Assembly: GCF_009193155.1 (NCBI RefSeq)
Contig: NZ_VUKD01000003.1
Span: 186,001-250,000 of the forward strand
DNA: 64,000 nt
Direction of reading: 5' to 3'
From: Georgenia subflava
GTDB lineage: Bacteria; Actinomycetota; Actinomycetes; Actinomycetales; Actinomycetaceae
Positions 29,429 to 38,412 of the stretch are shown here, in pieces. Each line of letters opens with the position of its first letter. Within the stretch, counting starts at the first letter, position 1. A program made the position numbers and the translations under genes. The notes beneath the pieces were generated by a model that did not search any database, had not been told where the DNA came from, and saw only the letters and a list, made by a program, of their open reading frames with translations.

Positions 29429-29695
29429 TCAAGGCTGCGGGGAGGGTGCTTGCTGCGCCTCGGCGTACCTCCGCAGCCCCTCCGCCTCACCCCGGCTCGG
29501 CGTGCGCCGCAGACCGCAGAAGGTGCAGTCGATCGTGTGCTTGGTCGACACGGCGAAGAGCGGGACGAAGAACAGCGTGAACTTGTTGACCATCCGGACA
29601 AGGCGGTGCGCTGCCGGGTTGTGGCACTGCGGGCAGACCAGCGTGGGTGTCGCGAGCAGCGTCGTGTAGGGCTTGAGCCCGAACAGGATGATCAT
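29429..29695 (-). CDS. Zinc-ribbon domain protein
   Basis: 88 aa. Two CxxC knuckles, CPQCHN near residue 21 and CTFCGL near residue 57, separated by AAHRLVRMVNKFTLFFVPLF, match a small actinobacterial zinc-ribbon family. MIILFGLKPYTTLL is a hydrophobic N-terminus and the LFFVPLF segment may sit at the membrane surface. Function is unknown. It ends 43 nt from the peptide gene stop (convergent) and is 22 nt downstream of the PH-like gene on the same strand. Confidence 0.8.
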   Translation of the reverse strand: MIILFGLKPYTTLLATPTLVCPQCHNPAAHRLVRMVNKFTLFFVPLFAVSTKHTIDCTFCGLRRTPSRGEAEGLRRYAEAQQAPSPQP

Positions 29696-29717
29696 CCGAC
29701 CAGCCTACGGAGTTCGG

Positions 29718-30398
29718 TCAGGACGCCGGCGGGCCGGGCATGAACCGGGTGTGGTCCACGGAGTCCGTGCCCTCGTCGCCCGGCCCGTCGGTCGGCGGGG
29801 CTGACGGACCGGGTGCCGCCGGTGACTCGGGGCCGCTGGAGGTTTGCTGACCGACGGCATGCCAGACCTGCGCGAGCGCCCGCTGGTGGACCGACACGAG
29901 CCACACGGTCAGCTCACGCCTGTCAGCCTTGAGCTGGGCAGGCAGCGCGACGGACGGTCCCTGGGTGAGCCTGCTGTTGGCCCTGTCGAGGAGCCGGGTG
30001 AGCGGGCCGTACTGCTGCTGGACGGCGACGGCGCCCTCGTCGGTCAGGCGCAGGACGGCGAACGTCTGGCCGCTGATCGCGCCGTACTCCACACGGAGCA
30101 CCTGGTTCCACGGGACCGTGGCGTTCCTCAGCCGTACCTCGGTAGGCGTGACGACGACGTCGCGAGGGCGGAAGAGCTGCACGACCAATGCCGGAATCCC
30201 GATGACGCCGAAGAAGACCACCGCGGCGTACCCGACGATGGTCCGGACCACCGAGGAGTCCGCACCGATGAGGGCCAGCCCCACGACGGCGAAGGCCAGG
30301 CAGCCCAGCAGCGCGAGGACGTTCTTGCCGTGGTTCGTGCGCAGCCGCACCTGACCGGTGCCGGCCAGCTCGGACTCCCAGAGCTCTGTATCAGACAC
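29718..30398 (-). CDS. PH-like domain membrane protein of unknown function
   Basis: 226 aa from a GTG at 30398 with GGGAGGA just upstream. Two adjacent transmembrane helices (VLALLGCLAFAVVGLALIG, IVGYAAVVFFGVIGIPALVV) are followed by a beta-rich stretch (VVVTPTEVRLRNATVPWNQV, LRVEYGAISGQTFAVLRLT) resembling bacterial PH-like (STM3941-type) domains. The last 40 residues are Pro/Ser/Gly-rich. Likely a membrane-anchored protein with a cytosolic PH-like module; no enzymatic residues are evident. The 181 nt between it and tRNA-Pro hold no gene. Confidence 0.75.
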   Translation of the reverse strand: MSDTELWESELAGTGQVRLRTNHGKNVLALLGCLAFAVVGLALIGADSSVVRTIVGYAAVVFFGVIGIPALVVQLFRPRDVVVTPTEVRLRNATVPWNQVLRVEYGAISGQTFAVLRLTDEGAVAVQQQYGPLTRLLDRANSRLTQGPSVALPAQLKADRRELTVWLVSVHQRALAQVWHAVGQQTSSGPESPAAPGPSAPPTDGPGDEGTDSVDHTRFMPGPPAS

Positions 30399-30579
30399 GT
30401 TCCTCCCGTTTCGTCGCATCCCGGGGTGACGGTATCGGCCCAGCGGCGGACCTCGGCCGAAGGGCCGGCCGTGGGATCTGTCGCAAGGGTCACACTGACG
30501 CGCTGCGCGACGGATTCGGAGACGGTCCCGCCGCTGGGGTAGCATCGTCCAGTCCCGATCGGCCTGTGCTGGACGGCGA

Positions 30580-30653
30580 CGGGCTGTGGCGCAGCTTGGT
30601 AGCGCACCTGACTGGGGGTCAGGGGGTCGCAGGTTCAAATCCTGTCAGCCCGA
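30580..30653 (+). tRNA. tRNA-Pro (anticodon GGG)
   Basis: The acceptor arms CGGGCTG (30580-30586) and CAGCCCG (30646-30652) pair perfectly. The D-arm contains GCGCAGCTTGGTAGCGC, the anticodon stem CCTGA/TCAGG encloses CTGGGGG (anticodon GGG), and the T-arm GCAGGTTCAAATCCTGT carries the canonical TTCAAAT loop. The discriminator is A; CCA is not encoded. A 12-bp hairpin follows 6 nt later. Confidence 0.97.
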
Positions 30654-30659
30654 CACAAG

Positions 30660-30692
30660 AGCCGTGGTGAGACAGCGAATCTCACCACGGCT
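30660..30692. terminator. Hairpin terminator, probably bidirectional
   Basis: AGCCGTGGTGAG (30660-30671) and CTCACCACGGCT (30681-30692) form a perfect 12-bp stem with a 9-nt loop, 6 nt after tRNA-Pro. The complement of the stop codon of the convergent membrane gene (30682-30684) lies in the 3' arm, so one hairpin may serve both units. Confidence 0.75.
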
Positions 30693-31587
30693 TCGTCATG
30701 CTCGGGTCCGGCCCGGTGTCTGCGCGCCTCAGACGGTCGGACACGGTCGCCAGACCCCTCATGGTCACCCGCCCCACCCACCTGAGCGGAGGCGGTAGCA
30801 GCCTCGATCGACCTTCCGGTGAGATCAACGTCAGCGCCACGGCCGCCGCCGCGACGGTGACGGCCGTGCACCGGAAGAACCCCTCCAGCGGCGAGGAGTC
30901 GTGGGACGGCCACATCATCAGCGTGATGAAGTACTCGGGGAAGGGCTGGGTCGCCGTCATCGCCGCCCAGAACACCGCGAGCTGCCGCCCGTCACGCGCC
31001 GTGCCCGGCTTCCGGACCGCGGCGTCAGCCTCGCCGCGCCGCCGGGCAAGAACGGCAAGGCCGATAGTGACCCACGGCATGAGCCAGATCAGCGGCGCCA
31101 GGGGGACCGTGAGGTCTGCCTCGACCGGCTCGCCGGCCTGCCCGCTGAGCAGCGTCGACAACCCGGTCACCACCCACATGGTGCCGAGAGCTCCGCCGGC
31201 GGCCACGGTGAGCAGCCAGATGTACCAGCGGTCCACCACCGTGAGGGAGACGAGCACGACCACCGCACCCAGTGCCAGCAGACTAACCCCCTCCCGCTGC
31301 GCCGCGTCGGCGATCGGCACCCACGGGTCCGACGGCAGGGTGTAGTCGTACAGGTGGTCCTGCAGGTAGAGACACCAGTCCGCCGCCCGGTCCGCGGGCA
31401 GTCCGTCCACCGGCGGATCGCCACCGACGAAGCACACCGCCCAACGGGACCATGCCGCCTGAGAGCCGGCCACGGCCGAGACCACCAGCAGCAGCACGGC
31501 CACGACGCGCAGAACCACGATGACCACGTCGGCGAGCGCGCGGGCCCCCGCAGCGCGCCTGGTGAGCGAAGGGGCACCGGTGACCAT
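30682..31587 (-). CDS. Five-helix membrane protein of unknown function
   Basis: 301 aa from the ATG at 31587, which has AAGGAGC upstream; the open frame extends further but without such a site. Hydrophobic segments: VVIVVLRVVAVLLLVVSAVA, GVSLLALGAVVVLVSLTVV, WLLTVAAGGALGTMWVVTGL, LAPLIWLMPWVTIGLAVLA and FFRCTAVTVAAAAVALTLI. The loop after helix 1 contains two Cys (AVCFVGGD and DWCLYLQDHL), probably extracytoplasmic. I do not recognise a family. Its 3' end is shared with the tRNA terminator. Confidence 0.7.
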   Translation of the reverse strand: MVTGAPSLTRRAAGARALADVVIVVLRVVAVLLLVVSAVAGSQAAWSRWAVCFVGGDPPVDGLPADRAADWCLYLQDHLYDYTLPSDPWVPIADAAQREGVSLLALGAVVVLVSLTVVDRWYIWLLTVAAGGALGTMWVVTGLSTLLSGQAGEPVEADLTVPLAPLIWLMPWVTIGLAVLARRRGEADAAVRKPGTARDGRQLAVFWAAMTATQPFPEYFITLMMWPSHDSSPLEGFFRCTAVTVAAAAVALTLISPEGRSRLLPPPLRWVGRVTMRGLATVSDRLRRADTGPDPSMTKPW

Positions 31588-31668
31588 CGTCGCTCCTTCG
31601 AGGTGGAGGAACTCACATCGTGCCCGCTGCAGCGACGTCGCGCCGGCAAACGGGACACCTGATGCGGC

Positions 31669-31732
31669 TTGTCGAGGACGCGGCCCCGACCTCGCGTGCG
31701 TTGTCGAGGACGCCACCCCGACCTCGCGTGCG
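31669..31732. repeat. Two tandem 32-bp copies
   Basis: 31669-31700 and 31701-31732 each read TTGTCGAGGACGC, two or three variable bases, then CCCCGACCTCGCGTGCG; two mismatches in 32. They lie in the 234-nt region between the start of the membrane gene and the stop of the YrdC-domain gene, both on the minus strand. No gene is visible there. Confidence 0.8.
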
Positions 31733-31821
31733 CCGGTCCCGGTGCCGCGGACTGCCTCCGGCTCGACGCCGTGCCGGCCGGTGCCGCAGCGCGCTCCGTG
31801 CGGGTCGGGCCGTTCACGGCT

Positions 31822-32637
31822 TCAGTAGTGACGCTGCTGCTGGCGCCTGCGGCCGCCCGGCGCGACCTTCAGGTCGATGCCCAGACGCCGCGTGACCGCG
31901 CGCACCTCGTCGAGCGGAAGAGAGCCGAGCCGCTCGAGGACCACCGTCGGGCGCGAGGTTCCGGCCTGGTGCGTCCCGATGCCGAGGACCGTGACCGACA
32001 TCGGCGCATGTCTTGGATAGGCGCGCAGCGCCGCCTCCTCGTCGGCGTGCTCGAGCACCACCAGGCGCGGCTCGTCGGCGAAGGCGGCCCTGATCTCAGC
32101 GGCACGGTAGTGCGCTGGCTCTTCCGGTGCGCCGGTCGCATGGTGCGACGGGTTCGCCGAGGTGATGTGGAGGTGATCGGTGCCGCACAGGTGCAGGCAC
32201 TGTGCGAGGAAGGCGTTCGAGGGGCACCGGTATCCCGGGACGATCGCCTGCACCCACCGATCACCTGCAGCGTCCCGGACGGTCAGGTGGTCGGGGAGGT
32301 GCTCGGCTGCTGGGCCGCGGAAGCCCACCGGACCGAGACACAGGAACTCGTCGATGAGGCCCAGCACGTCGGCGGCGCGGAGTCCTCCGCCCAGTCGGCC
32401 CAGGTCGAACAGCCCGCTCAGCCGGGCCGGCGCCGTCGTCACGCTTCCTACCTGCGCCGTCGGGCGACCCTTGAACAGGTTCGCCGCGCGCACGCTCGGA
32501 GCGTCGCCGCGCGTCGTGAACGCATAGACGTTGGCGAACGCGTGGACGACGAAGGCACCGTGGGCGAGGGCGGTGGCTGCGGCGGTCACGTCGGCGGGAT
32601 CCGAGACCCGCAAGCTCCGCACTCCGATACCGACCAT
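31822..32637 (-). CDS. Divergent Sua5/YciO/YrdC-domain protein
   Basis: 271 aa. The YrdC fold binds ATP and RNA; bona fide Sua5/TsaC makes threonylcarbamoyl-AMP for tRNA t6A37. Here FVVHAFANVYAFTTRGD takes the place of the usual PTETVYGLG strand, NLFKGRPTAQ provides the KxR-like site, and LHITSANPSHHATG the SANPS loop. The N-terminal strand has lost the canonical Thr-Glu-Thr, so substrate or activity may differ from TsaC. The C-terminus is basic and Gln/Arg-rich (GGRRRQQQRHY). It is divergent from recQ. Function uncertain. Confidence 0.75.
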   Translation of the reverse strand: MVGIGVRSLRVSDPADVTAAATALAHGAFVVHAFANVYAFTTRGDAPSVRAANLFKGRPTAQVGSVTTAPARLSGLFDLGRLGGGLRAADVLGLIDEFLCLGPVGFRGPAAEHLPDHLTVRDAAGDRWVQAIVPGYRCPSNAFLAQCLHLCGTDHLHITSANPSHHATGAPEEPAHYRAAEIRAAFADEPRLVVLEHADEEAALRAYPRHAPMSVTVLGIGTHQAGTSRPTVVLERLGSLPLDEVRAVTRRLGIDLKVAPGGRRRQQQRHY

Positions 32638-32761
32638 GGCGTCCCCCCGCGAACGGCATACGGCGACACGCTCGATTCTCCGCCCGGAGGGCCGGCCGCG
32701 TCTCAGGATCCTGGTGCCTCGCCGTCATGCCGCGGCCGATCCCGCGCGAGCCGCTCGCACG

Positions 32762-32767
32762 TAGGCT
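32762..32767 (+). promoter_or_regulatory. -10 hexamer of a probable leaderless recQ promoter
   Basis: TAGGCT, exactly 6 nt, then GTG at 32774; no Shine-Dalgarno. Confidence 0.5.
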
Positions 32768-32773
32768 GGTGAG

Positions 32774-34735
<1,962 letters not shown>

Positions 34736-34836
34736 GGGCCGGCGATCTTCCGGTGGCTGGACCGGACCGGGATCGCTGGTGAGCCAACGCCGCCGTCGAC
34801 ATCGAGCCGACGACGGCGAGCCGACGACGTGCGGCC

Positions 34837-34874
34837 GACGCCGGTCTCTCGAGGGTGCGCGGCCGACCGGCGTC
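34837..34874. terminator. Hairpin between convergent recQ and the histidine kinase gene
   Basis: GACGCCGGT (34837-34845) pairs with ACCGGCGTC (34866-34874) across 20 nt. The 3' arm overlaps the kinase stop codon. Two GAGCCGACGAC direct repeats lie just upstream (from 34804). Confidence 0.45.
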
Positions 34875-36300
34875 AGGCTGGGGGTGCGATCGGCAGGCTC
34901 ACCCGGAAGACCGTGCGCCCGGGCTCGGACTCCGCCGAGATCGTGCCCGCGTGCTCCTTCGTGACGATGCGCCAGGCGACGTCGAGGCCGAGACCGGTGC
35001 CCTGGCCCTGCGGCTTGGACGTGAAGAACGGCTCGAAGATCCGCCTGAGCGACTCGGCCGGGATCCCGACGCCGTCGTCCTCGATCTCGACGACGGCGCG
35101 CCCGTCCTCCGACCGGGTGGTGATGGCGATCCGGCCCTTGCCCCCGACGGCGTCGATCGCGTTGTCGAGGATGTTCGTCCACACCTGGTTGAGGGTGTTG
35201 CCGTACACCCGCAGCGGCGGCAGCGAACGGTCGTACCGCTTCGCCACGTCGACGTCCTTCAGGCGGTGCGCGAGGATCACCAGGGTCTGGTCCAGGCCGT
35301 CGTGGATGTCCGTGTCGCGCTCGGTGGCACGGTCCATGTGCGAGTAGCCCTTGATGGCCTGCACGAGCTCGTCGATGCGCCGGGTGCCCTGGGCGATGGT
35401 CTCGGCCGACTCGTTCAGGGCAAGCGTGCCGGAGGTCCAGTCAATCGCGTCCGCGAGCACCGGGGCGGGGACGCAGGCCGCGATCCGCTCGAGGTCGGCG
35501 ACGGCGAAGCCTGCCTCCGAGAGCGTCGCGGCGTGCTCCCACGCCCGGTCCACGCCGCGGGACTCGAGCCAGGACTCGATCGCCTCCTCGGCCTCGCCCA
35601 CGGCCACCGGGTCCGCCGGCCCCGCCGCCGCCGACGCCTGCACCTCGTCGAGGACCTCCGTCAGGAGCCGCCAGCCCTCGGCGGTCAGGCCGGCGTCGGT
35701 GAGACGCTGCAGCGTGCGGTCCCGACGCTCGATGGTCTCCCGCAGACCCGCGTTGGCGCGCTGCACCGCGGCGGCCGGGTTGTTCAGCTCGTGGGCAAGA
35801 CCGGCCGCGAGCTTGCCGAGGGCCGCCATCTTCTCGAGGTACATCGCCCGCTCGTCGCGCTCGAGGCGGGCGTTGCGCTCCTCCAGCTCCTGCGCGTGCA
35901 GCCGCTCGGTGATGTCACGGATGAAGGTGTGCGTCGCGACCACCTCGTCACCGACCAGCCGGGAGGTCGCGTTGCCCTCGACCGGCACGGCGCGGCCGTC
36001 CTTGGTGACGAACGTGGCGGTGAAGTACTCCAGCGGCTGTCCGCCGATGGCCTTGCTGAACTCGACGCGGCAGTGGTCGAGGGAGTCGGGGTGGATGATG
36101 TCCCACACCGTCATGCCGGCGACGTCGTCGGCCGTGTAGCCCAACGTGTCTGCCCACGAACGGTTGACGAACTCGAAGGTGCCGTCCGGTCGCACGCTCT
36201 GAATCATGTCCGAGGCGTTCTCGATCACCGCCTGGTAGCGCTGCTCGCTCTCCAGCAGGCGCAGGTCGGCCGGGTCCTTCTCGACCATCAGGGACTCCAT
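34873..36300 (-). CDS. PAS-domain sensor histidine kinase
   Basis: 475 aa from the ATG at 36300; an ATG at 36288 has GGAG 8 nt before it and may be preferred. There are no transmembrane helices, so a cytosolic sensor. A PAS domain (about residues 15-135: AVIENASDMIQSVRPDGTFE, VNRSWADTLGYTADDV, FVTKDGRAVPVEGNATSR) is followed by a short coiled coil. The H-box LAAGLAHELNNPAAAVQRAN has the phospho-acceptor His near residue 170. A long helical insert of about 130 residues precedes the N-box WTNILDNAIDAV, G1 DDGVGIP and G2 GTGLGLDVAWRI. It is divergent, across 167 nt, from the REC/thioredoxin-reductase-like fusion, its likely partner. Confidence 0.93.
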   Translation of the reverse strand: MESLMVEKDPADLRLLESEQRYQAVIENASDMIQSVRPDGTFEFVNRSWADTLGYTADDVAGMTVWDIIHPDSLDHCRVEFSKAIGGQPLEYFTATFVTKDGRAVPVEGNATSRLVGDEVVATHTFIRDITERLHAQELEERNARLERDERAMYLEKMAALGKLAAGLAHELNNPAAAVQRANAGLRETIERRDRTLQRLTDAGLTAEGWRLLTEVLDEVQASAAAGPADPVAVGEAEEAIESWLESRGVDRAWEHAATLSEAGFAVADLERIAACVPAPVLADAIDWTSGTLALNESAETIAQGTRRIDELVQAIKGYSHMDRATERDTDIHDGLDQTLVILAHRLKDVDVAKRYDRSLPPLRVYGNTLNQVWTNILDNAIDAVGGKGRIAITTRSEDGRAVVEIEDDGVGIPAESLRRIFEPFFTSKPQGQGTGLGLDVAWRIVTKEHAGTISAESEPGRTVFRVSLPIAPPA

Positions 36301-36467
36301 CCTTGGCTGGGCCGAAGCCTGTGCAGAACAGGGGTTGAGCGGAGGTCCGTCCCTGTAGTGTGGCACCAGATCCCGGGCAGGTCGTGGAAAGTGCGCCCGC
36401 CGTGTGTACCCGCCCGTCCCGACGTGGGGACGTGGCAGCCGTGGCACCGGTTCGATAGGAGAGCGAC

Positions 36468-38135
36468 GTGGCCACGAAGCCGATCATCCTGACGGTCGAC
36501 GACGACACGCAGGTGCTCCAGGCGATCGCACGGGACGTCCGGCACGGTTTCGGTGAGCACTTCCGGGTGATCCGCGCCGAGTCGGGGCAGCGGGCCCTGG
36601 ACGTGCTCGAGCGCCTGCGGGTCGCCGACGAGACCGTCGCCCTCATGCTCGTCGACCAGCGCATGCCAGGCATGTCCGGCCTCGAGCTGCTCACCGCGGC
36701 GAGGCGTCTCTTCCCCGAGGCGAAGCGGGCCCTGCTCACCGCGTACGCGGACACCGACGCCGCCATCACGGCGATCAACGAGGTACGGCTGGACCACTAC
36801 CTGGTCAAGCCCTGGGACCCGCCCGAGCAGCGGCTGTTCCCCATGCTCGACGAGATGCTGGACGACTGGCTCGCCGACCACCCCCCGGAGTACCGCGGCA
36901 TCCGGGTCATCGGTCACCGGTGGTCGCAGGAGTCGCACGCCGTCCGGGAGTTCCTCGCGCGCAACCTGGTCCCGTACCGGTGGATCGACCTCGACTCCGA
37001 CGCCGAGGCCCCCGAGCTGCTCCGGCTCACCGGCGGCGCCGACCGCGACTTCCCGCTCCTGCTGTTCCCCGACGGCGCGGTCCTCGAGCGCCCGACGACC
37101 CAGGAGGTCGCCGAGAAGGCGTCGCTGCGCGGCCGCGCCGAGGTGCCGCTGTACGACCTCATCGTGGTCGGCGCCGGTCCGGCCGGCCTCGCGGCGGCGG
37201 TCTACGGGGCGTCGGAGGGCCTGCGCACGCTGATCATCGAGCGCGACGCCGCCGGCGGGCAGGCGGGGCAGAGCTCGCGCATCGAGAACTACCTCGGCTT
37301 CCCGAGCGGGCTCTCCGGTGCCGACCTCGCCAGGCGTGCGACGGCGCAGGCCCGGCGCTTCGGCGCGGAGTTCCTGCTCACGGACGAGGTGGTGGCGATC
37401 GACGGCCACGCCGGCGTCATCGGTGTCTCGCTCGGCAACGGCACCGAGCTGCGGGCGCACTCGGTCGTCGTCGCCACCGGGGTCGACTACCGGCGGCTGG
37501 ACGTGCCGGGGGCGGACCGGCTGACCGGGCGTGGGGTCTACTACGGCGCCGCCGTCTCCGAGACGTCGTCCGTGCGGGGGGAGGTGGTCCACCTCGTCGG
37601 GGCCGCCAACTCGGCCGGACAGGCGGCCCTCCACTTCGCCGCCGCCGCGGAGCGGGTGACGATCCTCGTGCGGGGCGCCGACCTCTCGGCGAGCATGTCG
37701 CACTACCTCGTCCAGCGCATCGCGGCGACGCCGAACATCGAGGTCCGCTACAGCACGGCTGTCGAGGAGGTGCGCGGGCGGGACCGCCTGGAGGAGATCG
37801 TGCTGCGCGACACCGCTGACGGGCACCTCACCACCGAACCGGCGAACGCGCTCTTCGTGCTCATCGGAGCGGTGCCGCGCACCGACTGGCTCGACGGCGG
37901 TATCGCCCGCGACGACCGCGGCTTCGTCCTCAGCGGGCCGACGGTCCGTAGGGCGGGCGCGGGACGCAGCTGGCCGCTGGAGCGGGACCCCTACCTCATG
38001 GAGACGAACGTGCCGGGGGTGTTCGCCGCGGGGGACGTGCGACTCGGCTCCGGCAAGCGGGTGGCGACAGCCGTGGGCGAGGGCGCGACGGCTGTGATGT
38101 CCGTCTGGCAGTACCGGGCCGGGACGGGTCTGTGA
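36468..38135 (+). CDS. Fused response regulator / thioredoxin reductase-like flavoprotein
   Basis: 555 aa, three modules. Residues 1-125 are a receiver domain: acidic DDD near residue 11, phospho-acceptor Asp63 in LVDQRMPG, Lys114 in LVKPW. Residues 140-210 (GIRVIGHRWSQESHAVREFL, LLLFPDGAVLERP) resemble a glutaredoxin/thioredoxin-like fold without a CxxC. Residues 225-555 are a pyridine-nucleotide flavoprotein: FAD site VVGAGPAGLAAAVYGASEG near 233, NADPH site VGAANSAGQAALHF near 376, and C-terminal GVFAAGDVR. The redox CxxC of thioredoxin reductase is replaced by VYYGAAVSE. Likely output is NAD(P)H-dependent flavin redox chemistry gated by phosphorylation from the divergent kinase; the substrate is unknown. 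Confidence 0.9.
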   Translation: MATKPIILTVDDDTQVLQAIARDVRHGFGEHFRVIRAESGQRALDVLERLRVADETVALMLVDQRMPGMSGLELLTAARRLFPEAKRALLTAYADTDAAITAINEVRLDHYLVKPWDPPEQRLFPMLDEMLDDWLADHPPEYRGIRVIGHRWSQESHAVREFLARNLVPYRWIDLDSDAEAPELLRLTGGADRDFPLLLFPDGAVLERPTTQEVAEKASLRGRAEVPLYDLIVVGAGPAGLAAAVYGASEGLRTLIIERDAAGGQAGQSSRIENYLGFPSGLSGADLARRATAQARRFGAEFLLTDEVVAIDGHAGVIGVSLGNGTELRAHSVVVATGVDYRRLDVPGADRLTGRGVYYGAAVSETSSVRGEVVHLVGAANSAGQAALHFAAAAERVTILVRGADLSASMSHYLVQRIAATPNIEVRYSTAVEEVRGRDRLEEIVLRDTADGHLTTEPANALFVLIGAVPRTDWLDGGIARDDRGFVLSGPTVRRAGAGRSWPLERDPYLMETNVPGVFAAGDVRLGSGKRVATAVGEGATAVMSVWQYRAGTGL

Positions 38136-38156
38136 GGCGGAGACCGGCACAGGCGG

Positions 38157-38412
38157 TAGCATGGTCGTGCACCGACGGATCGGCTCGCCCCGACGGCGGC
38201 CCGTCCGCTCGGTGATCGGCCCTCGAGGGTCGGTCGTTCCTGGGTAGCAAGCGGGACCGTTCGAGTCCGACGCGTCGATCCGTAGGTCCGCGAGGCCGGC
38301 TCAGCCCCGGTGCGGTCGTCACGGCCGCTCCACCCGGCCTGTCGCCCCGTCCGCGGGGCTGTGTCCGCGTCTCCCTCGGGGGGTGCGGTCGGAAACACAA
38401 GAGGAGGACTCT
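38157..38412 (+). promoter_or_regulatory. Long structured leader of the SNF2 helicase gene
   Basis: TAGCAT (38157-38162) is a good -10 hexamer, about 250 nt before the GTG at 38413. The intervening non-coding region can fold: GATCGGCCC/GGGTCGGTC (38214-38222 with 38227-38235, TCGA loop, with G-U pairs) and GCCCCG/CGGGGC (38344-38349 with 38354-38359), plus the palindrome CGACGCGTCG (38268-38277). No open frame with coding character is seen. It could be a regulatory leader or contain a small RNA; I match it to no known family. Confidence 0.4.

Noticed and set aside
38221-38280. tRNA-like piece in the SNF2 leader (GTTCGAGTCC resembles a T-loop)
   Set aside because: The flanking bases do not pair as a T-stem and no acceptor or anticodon stem can be built around it.
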